Notes under the pieces: model-generated
Database searches by the model: none
What the model saw: only the letters and a program-made list of their open reading frames with translations
What the model was told of the DNA's origin: nothing
Position numbers and translations under genes: made by a program
In this document: positions 44,946 through 56,210 of the stretch, piece after piece
Layout: each line of letters starts with the position of its first letter
Position numbering within the stretch: position 1 is the first letter of the stretch
Source of the DNA: Desulfarculaceae bacterium
GTDB taxonomy: Bacteria > Desulfobacterota > Desulfarculia > Desulfarculales > Desulfarculaceae
Assembly (NCBI GenBank): GCA_020444545.1
Contig: JAHLKT010000008.1
Span: 164,253 to 228,252 of the forward strand
DNA length: 64,000 nucleotides
Direction of reading: 5' to 3'

Positions 44946-45746
44946 ATGGCCCAGGCCAAGCGCGGCGATTACGCCCTGTATTACGAGACCCACGGAGCGG
45001 GCCACCCCCTGCTGCTGATCCGGGGCATCGGCTCCAACCTGGAGCATTGGTACGAGCAGCTCCCCGCCTTCAGCCCGCATTACCGGGTGATCGTCTTTGA
45101 CAACCAGGGCATCGGCCGCTCCGGGGACTCGGGCGCGCCGCGCTCCATAAAGGACATGGCCGCCGACGCGGTGGCGGTGCTGGATGCGGCGGGGGCCGGG
45201 CGGGCGCATGTGCTGGGCCTGTCCATGGGCGGCATGATCGCCCAGGAGCTGGCCCTGGGCTGGCCGGAGCGGGTGGCCGGGCTGGTGCTCACCGCCACCC
45301 ATTGCGGGGGCAGGCACAAGGTGGCCCCCACCGCCGAGACCACGGCCCTTTTCGCCAAGCTGGTGAGCGGCGAGACCCTGGAGGAGCAGATGGAGGGGCG
45401 CAAGTGCCTCTTCGCGCCGGGCACCCTGAGCGGGCGGCCCGAGGTGCTGGCCCGCTACGCCGAGGCCTGCGCCGCCTACCAGGCCCCGGCCGAGGTCATG
45501 GCCTTCCAGTGGCAGGCCATCCAGGCCTTTGATTCCTACGACCGCCTGCCCGGCATCACCGCGCCCACCCTTTCCCTGGGCGGGGCGGATGACCTGCTCA
45601 TCCCCCCGGCCAACGCCGAGCTCCTGGCCGCGCGCATCCCCGGCGCGGCGCTCAGGCTCATCGCCGATGGCGGGCATCAGCTGCTCATCGAGCAGCCCGA
45701 GGCGGCCAACGCGGCGGTGCTGGATTTTTTGAAAAGGGTTGAGTAG
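44946..45746 (+). CDS. Alpha/beta hydrolase
   Basis: 266 residues. Oxyanion-hole region HGAGHPLLLIRGIGSN, nucleophile elbow GLSMGGM (Ser at about residue 94), acid in GGADDLLIP and His in DGGHQLL. Same subfamily as the hydrolase at 23869 (enol-lactonase-like), with recognisable similarity along the whole length; substrate unknown. GGGAGG ribosome site, 32 bases after the lipoprotein gene, so possibly co-transcribed. Confidence 0.85.
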   Translation: MAQAKRGDYALYYETHGAGHPLLLIRGIGSNLEHWYEQLPAFSPHYRVIVFDNQGIGRSGDSGAPRSIKDMAADAVAVLDAAGAGRAHVLGLSMGGMIAQELALGWPERVAGLVLTATHCGGRHKVAPTAETTALFAKLVSGETLEEQMEGRKCLFAPGTLSGRPEVLARYAEACAAYQAPAEVMAFQWQAIQAFDSYDRLPGITAPTLSLGGADDLLIPPANAELLAARIPGAALRLIADGGHQLLIEQPEAANAAVLDFLKRVE

Positions 45747-45880
45747 CACAGGGTTTCGGGGGGTACAGATGGACCGGCCATATTTCGCGACGGCTTATAC
45801 ATGTATATTACAGAAAATTCCTTATATAAATCATACGGTAATCTACCGCCTCTGCCAGCGGTGTTGATTGGGGGTGAAAT

Positions 45881-46147
45881 GTGTCATGGCTTGATGATTT
45901 GGGCCCATTTGGGTGGACAGTACTTATCGGGGCTATCGTAGGGACTATTGTTGGAGCGATTGTAGGCTTTGGCAATGGCGGATTAGGTGGCGCGCTGTTG
46001 GGTATAATATTGGGCTTCCTATTGGGTGGATTATCTGGAATAGCATTTTATGTTATATCACCCGCGGTAATCGGGGTGGCGATCATTGGTGGGTTAATAT
46101 GGCTGATTACGTTTGTAATCTCTTCATTGTGGGGTGTTGGCATATAA
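45881..46147 (+). CDS. Small glycine-rich membrane protein
   Basis: 88 residues: MSWLDDLGPFGWTVLIGAI opens three hydrophobic segments rich in small residues (GTIVGAIVGFGNGGLGGALLGIILGFLLGG has several GxxxG packing motifs; AVIGVAIIGGLIWLITFVIS near the end). GTG start; GGGGGTGA lies close upstream. The surrounding 45780-46250 segment is AT-rich compared with its neighbours, so the gene may be acquired. The composition resembles glycine-zipper membrane proteins, which can self-assemble, but the function is unknown. Confidence 0.6.
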   Translation: MSWLDDLGPFGWTVLIGAIVGTIVGAIVGFGNGGLGGALLGIILGFLLGGLSGIAFYVISPAVIGVAIIGGLIWLITFVISSLWGVGI

Positions 46148-49003
<2,856 letters not shown>

Positions 49004-49036
49004 GCTCTATTTGAGTAAACGCTTTAATATAAATAG

Positions 49037-49073
49037 CGGCCCCGCTTCCCTTGTGGAGGCGGGGCCGTTTTTT
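49037..49073 (+). terminator. Rho-independent terminator after gyrB
   Basis: Stem CGGCCCCGC / GCGGGGCCG (49037-49045 with 49059-49067), 13-base loop, then T6. Confidence 0.9.
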
Positions 49074-49299
49074 GTTTGATTAGCATGGGTTGGCTAGAGT
49101 GGTGTGAAGCTCGGCGGTGCCAAAAAAATACAGAAACAGCGAGTCATCGCGAGGCGCGGCGGGCATGAGTGGCGGCATAAAGTGGAAGCCCTTCCGCCGC
49201 TCCGTGGCGATCTTCCTTGGTGTTGTCTCCGGCTTGGATATCGGGCAGCCACGAAGAGAAAAGAGGGGAAAAGAGAAAAGAAAAAGCGGGTCTTTTTTA

Positions 49300-49466
49300 T
49301 CGGGGTCACCCTGGGCCGGCATAACAGTGGTTACCGGGGAGGGGGGCTCGCTGGCGGGGCGTGGTCGCTGAGCCGGGGACGCGGAGAGCGGTCTTGAATA
49401 ATTACTGGGCTCGTGGGAGGAAGGCTGGAATGTTGCGGGGAGATGCCGGCCCGTTGGCGACCCCGA
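49300..49466 (+). mobile_element. Inverted-repeat element, copy I (~167 bp)
   Basis: Left terminus CGGGGTCACCCTGGGCCGGC (49301-49320) continuing AT, right terminus ATGCCGGCCCGTTGGCGACC (49443-49462) continuing CCGA; the two are imperfect reverse complements. No coding capacity. Similar elements at 50911, 56211, 56450 and 57969. Confidence 0.65.
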
Positions 49467-49506
49467 CGGGGCTGTGGTTGGGAGAGAAGGAACGGAGGGC
49501 GGATTT

Positions 49507-49537
49507 GTTGGGTTTCGCTCTGCTCTACCCAACCTAC
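49507..49537. repeat. 31-base palindromic repeat, copy 1
   Basis: GTTGGGTTTCGCTCTGCTCT followed by ACCCAACCTAC; imperfect palindrome (TTGGGT/ACCCAA). Identical, same orientation, at 51145-51175; a close inverted copy lies at 55996-56026. Confidence 0.85.
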
Positions 49538-49546
49538 CCTATTTCT

Positions 49547-50743
49547 CTAAACCGCCTGCTTGGCTGGAGAGGCTTCCGGCTCGGCTGCCTTGTCCCCCGC
49601 CCCCAACACCTCATCGCACACCGCCGCGACCATCTCCGGGGTGATCTGGTTCAGGTCCAGGCCGCCGTCAAAGCCCGGCGCGTTGCTGCGCTGGCGGTGG
49701 GCTTCCGGGTCGGCCGCGATGGCCGAGTGGTAGACCACGCGGTGGCGCTGGGTGATGGCTCGGGGATAGGGCAGGCAGCGGCCCAGGTAGTTGCCGCCGT
49801 AGATAACCACCACCGGCGGGCCGCCCAGGGCCACGGCCATATGGGGCGCGCTGGTGTCGTTGGACACGATGAGCTCGGCGTGGGCCAGCACCGGCAGCAG
49901 GCCGGTCAGGCTGGTCCTGCCCACCAGGTCGACCACCCGGCCCGGGAAGCACCGGGCCAACTCCCCAACGGGCGGGGCGTCCTCCGGCCCTCCGCAGAGC
50001 ACCGGCGCCAGGCCGTGCTGCTCGGCCAGGTGCGAGGCCAGGCGGCCCCAATGGGCCAGGCTCCATTTCTTGCCCGGCGAACTGCCCCCGATGAACAAGA
50101 CGGCATAGCGACGCGGCAGGCCCAGGGGCCGGGCGCCGCGCGGCTCGATGCGCGGCCGGGGCGTCTCCACCCGCCGCCCCAACAGGCCCTCGCAAAACTC
50201 CCGGTTGCGCTCGAACTCGAAGAGCACCCCGGGCCGGGCGGGGGTCAGGCGGGTGTAGAAGCGGGCCGCCCGTTGCCGCTGCCGGGGCGTCTGGTTGGCG
50301 CAGTCGCCCGCGCTGGCGATCTTGTGGCGTGCCCGCACCACACGGGCCAGGTTGTCGCTGTCCCAGAAATAGCGGCTGTACATCGGGCTGATCAGGGTGT
50401 GGTAACCGTGGCGGGTGATGCGCCGCAACATGCGCCAGCGGTAGAGCAGGTCTCGCTCGAAGCGCGCCCGGTCCAGCCAGATCGCCTCGTCGATGAGGTG
50501 GCCGTCCAGCTCCTGGGCCAGCTCGCGCCAGGCGGCGTTGCCCACCAGGGTCAGGCGGTGGTTCGCATAGGCCGGGTCGCGGCGTATCTCGGCGATGAAG
50601 TCGCGGAAGAGCACGTAGTCGCCGATCAGGTCCAGGCGGATCAGCAAAAGGGTGCGCTCCCGCACGCGGCCCCGCGGCCCGAGCAGCAGGTTGATCAGGC
50701 GATAAGCCAAAACCTTGGCGAGTCCTTTGAGCTTGGCCGTCAT
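49547..50743 (-). CDS. Family 9 glycosyltransferase (LPS heptosyltransferase-like)
   Basis: 398 residues from ATG 50743. The glycosyltransferase family 9 pattern is clear: an N-terminal LLLIRLDLIGDYVLFRDFI segment, YAVLFIGGSSPGKKWSLAHWG in the middle and the donor-binding LIVSNDTSAPHMAVALGGPPVVVIYGG. Family members add heptose or other sugars to lipopolysaccharide core at the cytoplasmic face of the inner membrane; the acceptor here is unknown. No neighbours of LPS synthesis are present, and the gene is isolated between two identical 31-base repeats and repeat blocks, which suggests mobility. Confidence 0.82.
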   Translation of the reverse strand: MTAKLKGLAKVLAYRLINLLLGPRGRVRERTLLLIRLDLIGDYVLFRDFIAEIRRDPAYANHRLTLVGNAAWRELAQELDGHLIDEAIWLDRARFERDLLYRWRMLRRITRHGYHTLISPMYSRYFWDSDNLARVVRARHKIASAGDCANQTPRQRQRAARFYTRLTPARPGVLFEFERNREFCEGLLGRRVETPRPRIEPRGARPLGLPRRYAVLFIGGSSPGKKWSLAHWGRLASHLAEQHGLAPVLCGGPEDAPPVGELARCFPGRVVDLVGRTSLTGLLPVLAHAELIVSNDTSAPHMAVALGGPPVVVIYGGNYLGRCLPYPRAITQRHRVVYHSAIAADPEAHRQRSNAPGFDGGLDLNQITPEMVAAVCDEVLGAGDKAAEPEASPAKQAV

Positions 50744-50910
50744 GGGATGGACCTTGGGCAACGGGTGTAGCGGGAGCGAGGGGGGCTGCCCCAACATAGC
50801 ACCGCCGCAACGGGCCTGCCAGTGCCAGGGGCGACGCTTTGCCGTGCCTCGCGGCTTTGAAAACCAATCGCCAGGGCTGCCCGCTTATTTCTTCTCCCCC
50901 ACCACCCCTC

Positions 50911-51083
50911 GCCGGGGTCGCCTCGGGGCCGGCATCTCCGCGCATCGCCCAAGCGCATCTCCCGCCCACCCACCAAAATGAAAAAGCGGACCTGCGTCCG
51001 CTTGCCCCGGTCCGCGAGGTCGCTCCGCTAGCGAGCACCTCGCCTTGGCAACCACTGTTATGCCGGCCCTGGGTGATCCCGGC
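50911..51083 (-). mobile_element. Inverted-repeat element, copy II (~173 bp)
   Basis: Termini GCCGGGGTCGCCTCGGGGCC (from 50911) and ATGCCGGCCCTGGGTGATCC (from 51060) face each other. Internal stretch includes GGACCTGCGTCCGCTTG, matching the AGGTCCGCTTTTTG part of other copies in reverse. Confidence 0.62.
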
Positions 51084-51144
51084 AAAAAAACCGCCCTCTT
51101 TCTCTGCCCCTTGTCTCCCTCTTCCTTTTTTCAGTTTAGGTACT

Positions 51145-51175
51145 GTTGGGTTTCGCTCTGCTCTACCCAACCTAC
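51145..51175. repeat. 31-base palindromic repeat, copy 2
   Basis: Identical to 49507-49537 and in the same orientation; with that copy it brackets the glycosyltransferase gene at a distance of 1.6 kb. Confidence 0.85.
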
Positions 51176-51196
51176 ACTGTGGCTGTAAGCAGCAAA

Positions 51197-51226
51197 CGGG
51201 ACGCCCCGGCTGGAGCGTCCCGTTTT
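51197..51226. terminator. Terminator hairpin beyond the acyl-CoA dehydrogenase gene
   Basis: Stem CGGGACGC / GCGTCCCG (51197-51204 with 51215-51222) around the loop CCCGGCTGGA, with TTTT on the + side and TTT on the - side. The same loop with a compensated stem occurs at 58249-58274. Confidence 0.75.
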
Positions 51227-51271
51227 ATTTATTCAAAGAAACGGACTCTTAATCCGTAGGTTGCCTGTGGC

Positions 51272-52432
51272 TTAGAGCAGGCTCCCGATCACCATCTTCT
51301 GCACCTGGCTGGTGCCCTCGTAGATCTGGGTGATCTTGGCGTCGCGCATCATGCGCTCCACCGGGTACTCGCGGGTGAAGCCGTAGCCGCCCAAGACCTG
51401 CACCGCGTCGGTGGTCACCTTCATGGCGGTCTCGGCCGCGATCAGCTTGCTGATGGCCGACATGCGCATGGCCTCCACCGGCACCCGGCTAAGATCCTTG
51501 GGCACCTGCTCGAACATGGCGCAGGTCTTGTAGACCGTCTGGCGGGCCGCCTCCACCGAGGCGTCCATGTCGGCCAGCATCCAGTTGAGGCCCTGGTTCT
51601 TGATGATCGCCTTGCCGAACTGCACCCGCTCCTTGGCGTAGCCCACCGCGAAGTCCAAGGCCCCCTGGGCAATGCCCAGGGCCTGGGCCGCCACGCAGGG
51701 CCGCGTGAAGTCCAGGGTCTTCATAAGAATATGGAAGCCGTCGCCCTCGTTGCCCAAGAGGTTCTCGGCCGGCACCTCGCAGTCCTCCAGGATCACCTCG
51801 CAGGTGGTGGAGGCCCGGATTCCCATCTTGTGCTCCTTCTTGCCGATGGAAAGGCCCGGCGTGCCCTTTTCCACCACGATGATGCTCTGGCCGCCCTTGT
51901 GGGCCGCCTTTTCCGGGTCGGTGCTGGCCGCGATGCAGATGTAGTCGGCCACGTCGGCGTGGGTGATGAACATCTTGGTGCCGTTGATGATGTACTTGTC
52001 GCCCTTTTTCACCGCCTTGGTGCGCAGGCCCGCCACGTCGGAGCCCGCGCCGGGCTCGGTGAGCCCGAAGGCCACCAGGCTCTCGCCCGAGGCGATGGCC
52101 GGGAACCACTTCTCCTTCTGGGCCTCGTTGGCCCCCAGCATCATGGGCATGGAGCCCAGCTCGTGCACCAGAAGGATCACCGAGGAGCTGGCGCAGACCT
52201 TGGCCACTTCCTCCACCGCCAAGGCAAAGGCCAACAGGCCCATCTGAGCCCCGCCGAACTTTTCCTTGAAGTCGCAGGCGAACAGGCCGTTCTCCTTGAA
52301 GACCTCCACCACGTCCCAGGGGAACTCCTCTTTCTCGTCACGCTCCGCCGCGCCGGGAGCCACCTGCTCCTGAGCCAGGCGCCGCACCGTGTCCCGCAGC
52401 ATGATTTGCTCTTCAGTCAGTCCGTACTGCAT
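51272..52432 (-). CDS. Acyl-CoA dehydrogenase
   Basis: 386 residues, FAD-dependent short/medium-chain acyl-CoA dehydrogenase. The family signatures are AFGLTEPGAGSDVAGL (flavin/substrate site), the central beta domain KMFITHADVADYICIAA, and QVLGGYGFTREYPVERMMRDAKI. The catalytic base Glu372 is in IYEGTSQ. Homotetrameric in relatives and linked to electron-transfer flavoprotein. Together with the thiolase upstream it points to beta-oxidation or butyrate-type metabolism. GGAGAG ribosome site. A field of inverted repeats separates it from the thiolase gene. Confidence 0.94.
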   Translation of the reverse strand: MQYGLTEEQIMLRDTVRRLAQEQVAPGAAERDEKEEFPWDVVEVFKENGLFACDFKEKFGGAQMGLLAFALAVEEVAKVCASSSVILLVHELGSMPMMLGANEAQKEKWFPAIASGESLVAFGLTEPGAGSDVAGLRTKAVKKGDKYIINGTKMFITHADVADYICIAASTDPEKAAHKGGQSIIVVEKGTPGLSIGKKEHKMGIRASTTCEVILEDCEVPAENLLGNEGDGFHILMKTLDFTRPCVAAQALGIAQGALDFAVGYAKERVQFGKAIIKNQGLNWMLADMDASVEAARQTVYKTCAMFEQVPKDLSRVPVEAMRMSAISKLIAAETAMKVTTDAVQVLGGYGFTREYPVERMMRDAKITQIYEGTSQVQKMVIGSLL

Positions 52433-52726
52433 TTCGCTCTCCTAGGTTAGGCTGGCCGGGGGACCCCTTTTTTGAAAAAAAGGGGTCCCCCGGACCCCCT
52501 ACCAAAAAACTTTACGCATTATTCCCGCCCCTGCCCGGCTGCCGCCGGTCAGCCACGGGAATAATGCGGCCTGTTTGGGGTCACTCATTGTGTTTCAAAC
52601 CCCGGGTTGCCTTGGCTGGGCAGAGCGCGCCAGCGATATGCCCAGCCAGGGCAACCCAGCAAGTTTTTTGAAGGGGGGTGTGGGGGGAAACTTTTTTTCA
52701 AAAAAGTTTCCCCCCGCTTCTCCCTC
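52433..52726. other. Intergenic field of four inverted repeats
   Basis: Between two co-directional genes lie: (1) an 18-bp stem at 52456-52493 with T6/A7 in the centre; (2) 13-bp perfect arms 52515-52527 / 52556-52568; (3) 19-bp arms with one G-T pair 52604-52622 / 52639-52657; (4) a 16-bp stem GGGGGGAAACTTTTTT at 52682-52715. No coding sequence. Such dense structure could decouple expression of the two genes. Confidence 0.8.
52682..52715. terminator. U-rich hairpin after the thiolase gene
   Basis: Perfect 16-bp arms GGGGGGAAACTTTTTT / AAAAAAGTTTCCCCCC with a 2-base centre, 12 bases past the thiolase stop. The T-run sits inside the stem, so it can terminate in either direction. Confidence 0.7.
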
Positions 52727-53929
52727 TTACTCGTTCTCCACCAGCATGGACATGCCCATGCCGCCGCCCACGCACAGGGTGGCCAGGCCCAGTCCCAGGT
52801 TGCGCCGCTTCATCTCGCCCAAGAGGCTGATGACGATGCGGGCCCCGGTGCAGCCCACCGGATGGCCCAGGCCCACGCCGGAGCCGTTGACGTTGGTGAT
52901 CTCGCGGTTGAGGTCCAGGCCGCGCTCGCAGGCCAGGTACTGGGCCGCGAAGGCCTCGTTGAGCTCGATTAGCTCGATGTCCTTGAGCTCCACCCCGGTT
53001 TTCTTGAGTAGCTTCTGGGTGGCGGGCACCGGTCCCCAGCCCATGATCTCGGGCGGGCAGCCGGCCGCGGCGAAGGAATGGATCTTGGCCAGGGGCTTGA
53101 GGCCCAGGGTCTCAGCCTTTTCGCGGCTGGCCACGATGCAGATCGCCGCGCCGTCGTTGAGGCCCGAGGCGTTGCCCGCGGTCACGGTGCCGTCCTTGGC
53201 AAAGGCGGGTTTCAGGCGCTCCAGATCGGCCATGGTCAGGCCCATGCGCACGTGCTCGTCGGTGTCGAAGATCTTGGGGTCGCCCTTGCGCTGGGGCACC
53301 GCGATGGGCACGATCTCCTCGGCGAACTTGCCGCTGGTGATGGCCGCCTCGGCGTTGTTGTGGCTCCTGAGGGCCACCACGTCCTGGTCCTCGCGGGAAA
53401 TTTCATACTTGCGGGCCAGGTTCTCGGCGGTCTGGCCCATGATGTAGCCCGGAGGGTCGAGCAGGGGGGAGCCGGAGTGCAGCATCTCCCACATGGAGTC
53501 TTGCAGGCCCTTGTGGGTCAGGCGGGCGCCCCAGCGGGTGTCGTAGCTCACGTAGGGGGCGTTGGACATGGACTCCACGCCGCCGGCCAGCACCAGGTCG
53601 TACTCCCCGGCCTTGATGTAGGTGGAGGCCATGGCCAGGGCCTGCATGGCGCTGGAACACTGGCGCTGGATGGTCACTGCGGGCACGTCCACCGGCAGCC
53701 CCGCCTTGAGCATGGCGGTGCGGGCGGTGTTGGCCTCGCAGGGGGCCTGCACGCAGTCGCCCATGATTACGTCGTCGAACAGGGCCGGGTCCACCTTGCA
53801 CTGGTCCAAGACCGCCGTAATCACCTGGGCGCCCAGGGCGTGAGCCTTGAGTCCCACCAGGGAGCCTCCGAAATCGCCGATGGCGCTGCGCCCCATGGCC
53901 ACGATCACTGCATCGCGCTTGTCCTTCAC
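52727..53929 (-). CDS. Acetyl-CoA C-acetyltransferase (thiolase)
   Basis: 400 residues. Reversibly condenses two acetyl-CoA to acetoacetyl-CoA or cleaves 3-ketoacyl-CoA. Nucleophile Cys91 in IQRQCSSAMQALAM, base His in VGLGHPVGCTG (the common family form is GHPLGASG, so Val and Cys-Thr are mild variants), and second Cys386 in LCVGGGMGM. GTG start at 53929 with GGAGG six bases upstream. Its product pathway joins the acs operon at acetyl-CoA, and the acyl-CoA dehydrogenase downstream on the same strand. Confidence 0.93.
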   Translation of the reverse strand: MKDKRDAVIVAMGRSAIGDFGGSLVGLKAHALGAQVITAVLDQCKVDPALFDDVIMGDCVQAPCEANTARTAMLKAGLPVDVPAVTIQRQCSSAMQALAMASTYIKAGEYDLVLAGGVESMSNAPYVSYDTRWGARLTHKGLQDSMWEMLHSGSPLLDPPGYIMGQTAENLARKYEISREDQDVVALRSHNNAEAAITSGKFAEEIVPIAVPQRKGDPKIFDTDEHVRMGLTMADLERLKPAFAKDGTVTAGNASGLNDGAAICIVASREKAETLGLKPLAKIHSFAAAGCPPEIMGWGPVPATQKLLKKTGVELKDIELIELNEAFAAQYLACERGLDLNREITNVNGSGVGLGHPVGCTGARIVISLLGEMKRRNLGLGLATLCVGGGMGMSMLVENE

Positions 53930-53980
53930 TTCAATCCTCCCAAGTGGGTTCCGCTGCTGTTTGCCTGGAGATAGAAGGGC

Positions 53981-54009
53981 AGTCTATAATGGGAGGTGTA
54001 TTCAGTCAA
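53981..54009 (-). promoter_or_regulatory. Thiolase promoter with overlapping operator
   Basis: On the - strand TTGACT (54004-54009), 17-bp spacer, TAGACT (53981-53986). An inverted repeat TTCAGT / ACTGAA (54001-54006 and 54022-54027) overlaps the -35, where a regulator of acyl-CoA metabolism might bind. Confidence 0.5.
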
Positions 54010-54191
54010 GTGTTTGTTTCTACTGAATTATATTGTTGAAACCCCTCGACGCAACCCCTTGAAATGAATGGTGGTTCAGCGAGGGTGCGGCCCGGCCCGG
54101 CGGCCTATTCCCCCGCTTTGGCTGGCCCATTGCCCCCCTGGGGGATATTATTATTTTCAGCCGCTCACCCCCACCCCGGAGACGCTTTAGC

Positions 54192-55742
54192 ATGACTCCT
54201 CCCGCCGACAGCCTCTTCGCCCTGGACGGCCTGGGCTGCCAATGGCCCCGCCCGGCCGACCCCTGCGCCCTGGTCATCTTCGGGGCCTCGGGCGACCTGG
54301 CCGGGCGCAAGCTCCTGCCCGCCCTGTACGACCTCTACCTGAACCAGGGCTTGCCCGAGCGCTTCGCGGTGGTGGGCGCGGCCCGCAGCGAGCTGAGCGA
54401 CGAGGCCTTCCGGGAGCGCGCCCTGGCCGGGGCCAAGGCGGCGGGCATGGACCTGGAGCGCTGGGATGACTTCGCGGCCGGGCTGTTCTACCAGCCGGTG
54501 GAGTACGCCGAGGCCGCCTCCTTCGCCCAGTTGGCCGGGCGGCTGGACCGCATCGACCTGGAGCGCGGCCTGGCCCCGGGCTCCCGGGTTTTCAACCTGG
54601 CGGTGCCGCCTTCGCTCTACGGCACCGTGGCCCAAAACCTGGGGGCCGCGGGCCTCAGCCGCCAGGACCTGTCCATCGGCCGTTGGTCCCGTCTGGTGGT
54701 GGAGAAGCCCTTTGGCTACGATCTGGCCAGCGCCCGCGAGCTGGGCCGGGTCATCGCGGCCAGCTTCGACGAGAGCCAGGTCTTCCGCATCGACCACTAC
54801 ATGGCCAAGGAGACGGTGCAGAACATACTGGTGCTGCGCTTCGCCAACGCCATCTTCGAGCCCCTGTGGAACCGCAATTTCATCGACTACGTGCGAATCA
54901 ACGCCAGCGAGAGCCTGGGGGTGGAGCACCGGGCGGGCTACTACGAGGGCGCGGGCGTTTTGCGCGACATGTTCCAGAACCACATGATGCAGCTGTTGGC
55001 TTTGGTGGCCGCCGAGCCGCCCAGCCGCTTTGACGCCGAGCGGGTGCGCGACAAGGAGGCCGAGCTGTTCCGCTGCCTCAGGCCCTTCCCGTCCAGCGGC
55101 CTGGGCGAGCACCTGGTGCTGGGTCAATACGCCTCCGGCGAGTCCGGCGGCGAGCGGGTGCGCGGCTACCGCTCCGAGCCGGGGGTGGACCCGGAGTCCA
55201 CCACCCCCACCTACGCGGCCATGCGCCTGTGGGTGGACAACTGGCGCTGGCAGGGGGTGCCCTTCTACCTGACCAGCGGCAAGCGCCTCAAGCGCAAGGT
55301 GACCCGCATCGACATCCAGTTCAAGGAAGTGCCCCACAGCCTGTTCCGCGACTCGGCCGGGGCCGACGTGATGGCCAATCGCCTGGTCATCGGCATCCAC
55401 CCCGAGGAAGAGATCTTCATCGCCTTCCAGGCCAAGCAGCCCGGCCCGCGCATCTGCCTGCGCACCTCGGGCCTGCACTTCAACTACTCCGGCCCCGGCG
55501 ACCGCCCCCATCTGGACGCCTACGCCAAGAGCCTGGCCGACGCCATGGCCGGGGACCAGACCCTTTTCTGGCGGCAAGACGGCCTGGAGCTGTGCTGGAA
55601 CTTCATGGAGCCGGTGCTTTCGGGCTGCGAGGTTTGCGCCGACGTGCCCGGCCAGCTGCACATGTATCCCGCCGGGTCCTATGGCCCCGACGCGGCGTTG
55701 GACATGCTGCCGCAGGGGATATGGCCCGAAAAGCCCTCGTAG
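54192..55742 (+). CDS. zwf: Glucose-6-phosphate 1-dehydrogenase
   Basis: First step of the oxidative pentose phosphate route, making NADPH. 516 residues. The coenzyme motif GASGDL is at 31-36; the active-site block RIDHYMAKE has substrate-binding His202; the conserved RINASESLGVEHRAGYYEGAG and DMFQNHMMQLL follow. No pgl or gnd next to it, so it stands alone. The ribosome site is weak (GGAG, 11 bases off). Normal length. Confidence 0.95.
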   Translation: MTPPADSLFALDGLGCQWPRPADPCALVIFGASGDLAGRKLLPALYDLYLNQGLPERFAVVGAARSELSDEAFRERALAGAKAAGMDLERWDDFAAGLFYQPVEYAEAASFAQLAGRLDRIDLERGLAPGSRVFNLAVPPSLYGTVAQNLGAAGLSRQDLSIGRWSRLVVEKPFGYDLASARELGRVIAASFDESQVFRIDHYMAKETVQNILVLRFANAIFEPLWNRNFIDYVRINASESLGVEHRAGYYEGAGVLRDMFQNHMMQLLALVAAEPPSRFDAERVRDKEAELFRCLRPFPSSGLGEHLVLGQYASGESGGERVRGYRSEPGVDPESTTPTYAAMRLWVDNWRWQGVPFYLTSGKRLKRKVTRIDIQFKEVPHSLFRDSAGADVMANRLVIGIHPEEEIFIAFQAKQPGPRICLRTSGLHFNYSGPGDRPHLDAYAKSLADAMAGDQTLFWRQDGLELCWNFMEPVLSGCEVCADVPGQLHMYPAGSYGPDAALDMLPQGIWPEKPS

Positions 55743-55749
55743 AATTACG

Positions 55750-55860
55750 GCCACGCCGCCAGGCGCGTTTATACGGCGTTGCTGGCATCGCTCCAGCCTC
55801 GACGTAGGCTTCCCTACGCCTCCGGCTGTCGCTCGCCGGACGCCTTGTCTAAACACCCCA
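55750..55860. repeat. Intergenic repeat of the GCGTTGC...TACGCCT...CGCCTTG type, copy 1
   Basis: TATACGGCGTTGCTGGCATC (from 55771) continues through GTAGGCTTCCCTACGCCT to CGCCTTGTCTAAAC. The same order of words recurs at 63829-63912. Imperfect hairpin GTAGGC/CCTAC in the centre. Lies just after zwf. Confidence 0.55.
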
Positions 55861-55910
55861 GGACAACGCGGCTTAGATCTTATTTCATCCAGAATATAGA
55901 GCCAATGTAG

Positions 55911-55936
55911 GGGCGGGGTTTATCCCCGTCCTTTTT
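55911..55936 (+). terminator. Terminator-like hairpin after zwf
   Basis: Stem GGCGGGG / CCCCGTC around TTTAT, followed by C and TTTTT (55932-55936); 170 bases past the zwf stop. Confidence 0.5.
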
Positions 55937-55995
55937 GCTCTAGCCGGGCCGAATTGGGGGAGCCGGGCGCCAAGCCGGGGCTTTCTGGGAATAGC

Positions 55996-56026
55996 GTAGG
56001 TTGGGTAGAGCGAAGCGAAACCCAAC
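55996..56026. repeat. 31-base palindromic repeat, copy 3 (inverted)
   Basis: GTAGGTTGGGTAGAGCGAAG followed by CGAAACCCAAC; the reverse complement of the copies at 49507 and 51145 with two changed bases in the loop. Confidence 0.8.
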
Positions 56027-56210
56027 AGCACCTAAGAAAATAATCCAGAAATAGACAGTCATCGCGAGGAGCGGCGGCCTCGGGCGCTTGCAAAAAGGGG
56101 AAGCCCTTCCGCCGCTCCGTGGCGATCTTCCCTTGTCTCGTCTCCGGCTTCGGGATCAAGAAGGAAGAGAAGGAAAAGAGGGGGAGAAAAGAAAGAAAAA
56201 GCGTTTTTTT

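Larger units (their letters stand above)
49084..49537 (+). repeat. Composite intergenic repeat block I
   Basis: A gene-free stretch that holds, in order, a diverged GGTTGGGTAGAG-type palindrome, a TCATCGCGAGG...GTGGCGATCTTCC module (49142-49217), a purine-rich tract, a 167-bp inverted-repeat element (49300-49466) and an exact 31-base palindromic repeat (49507-49537). The same modules recur at 50.9, 56.0 and 57.9 kb. GGAAGCCCTTCCGCCGCTCC and the bases after it are identical in blocks I and III. Confidence 0.8.
50890..51175 (-). repeat. Composite intergenic repeat block II
   Basis: Same modules as block III but inverted: reading the - strand, the 31-base palindrome, a purine-rich tract, then the inverted-repeat element. 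The TCATCGCGAGG module is absent here, so modules can be lost independently. Fills the 528-base gap upstream of the glycosyltransferase gene. Confidence 0.78.

Noticed and set aside
49361..50770. 469-codon + strand frame opposite the glycosyltransferase gene
   Set aside because: Shadow of a gene with clear family-9 glycosyltransferase motifs on the - strand.
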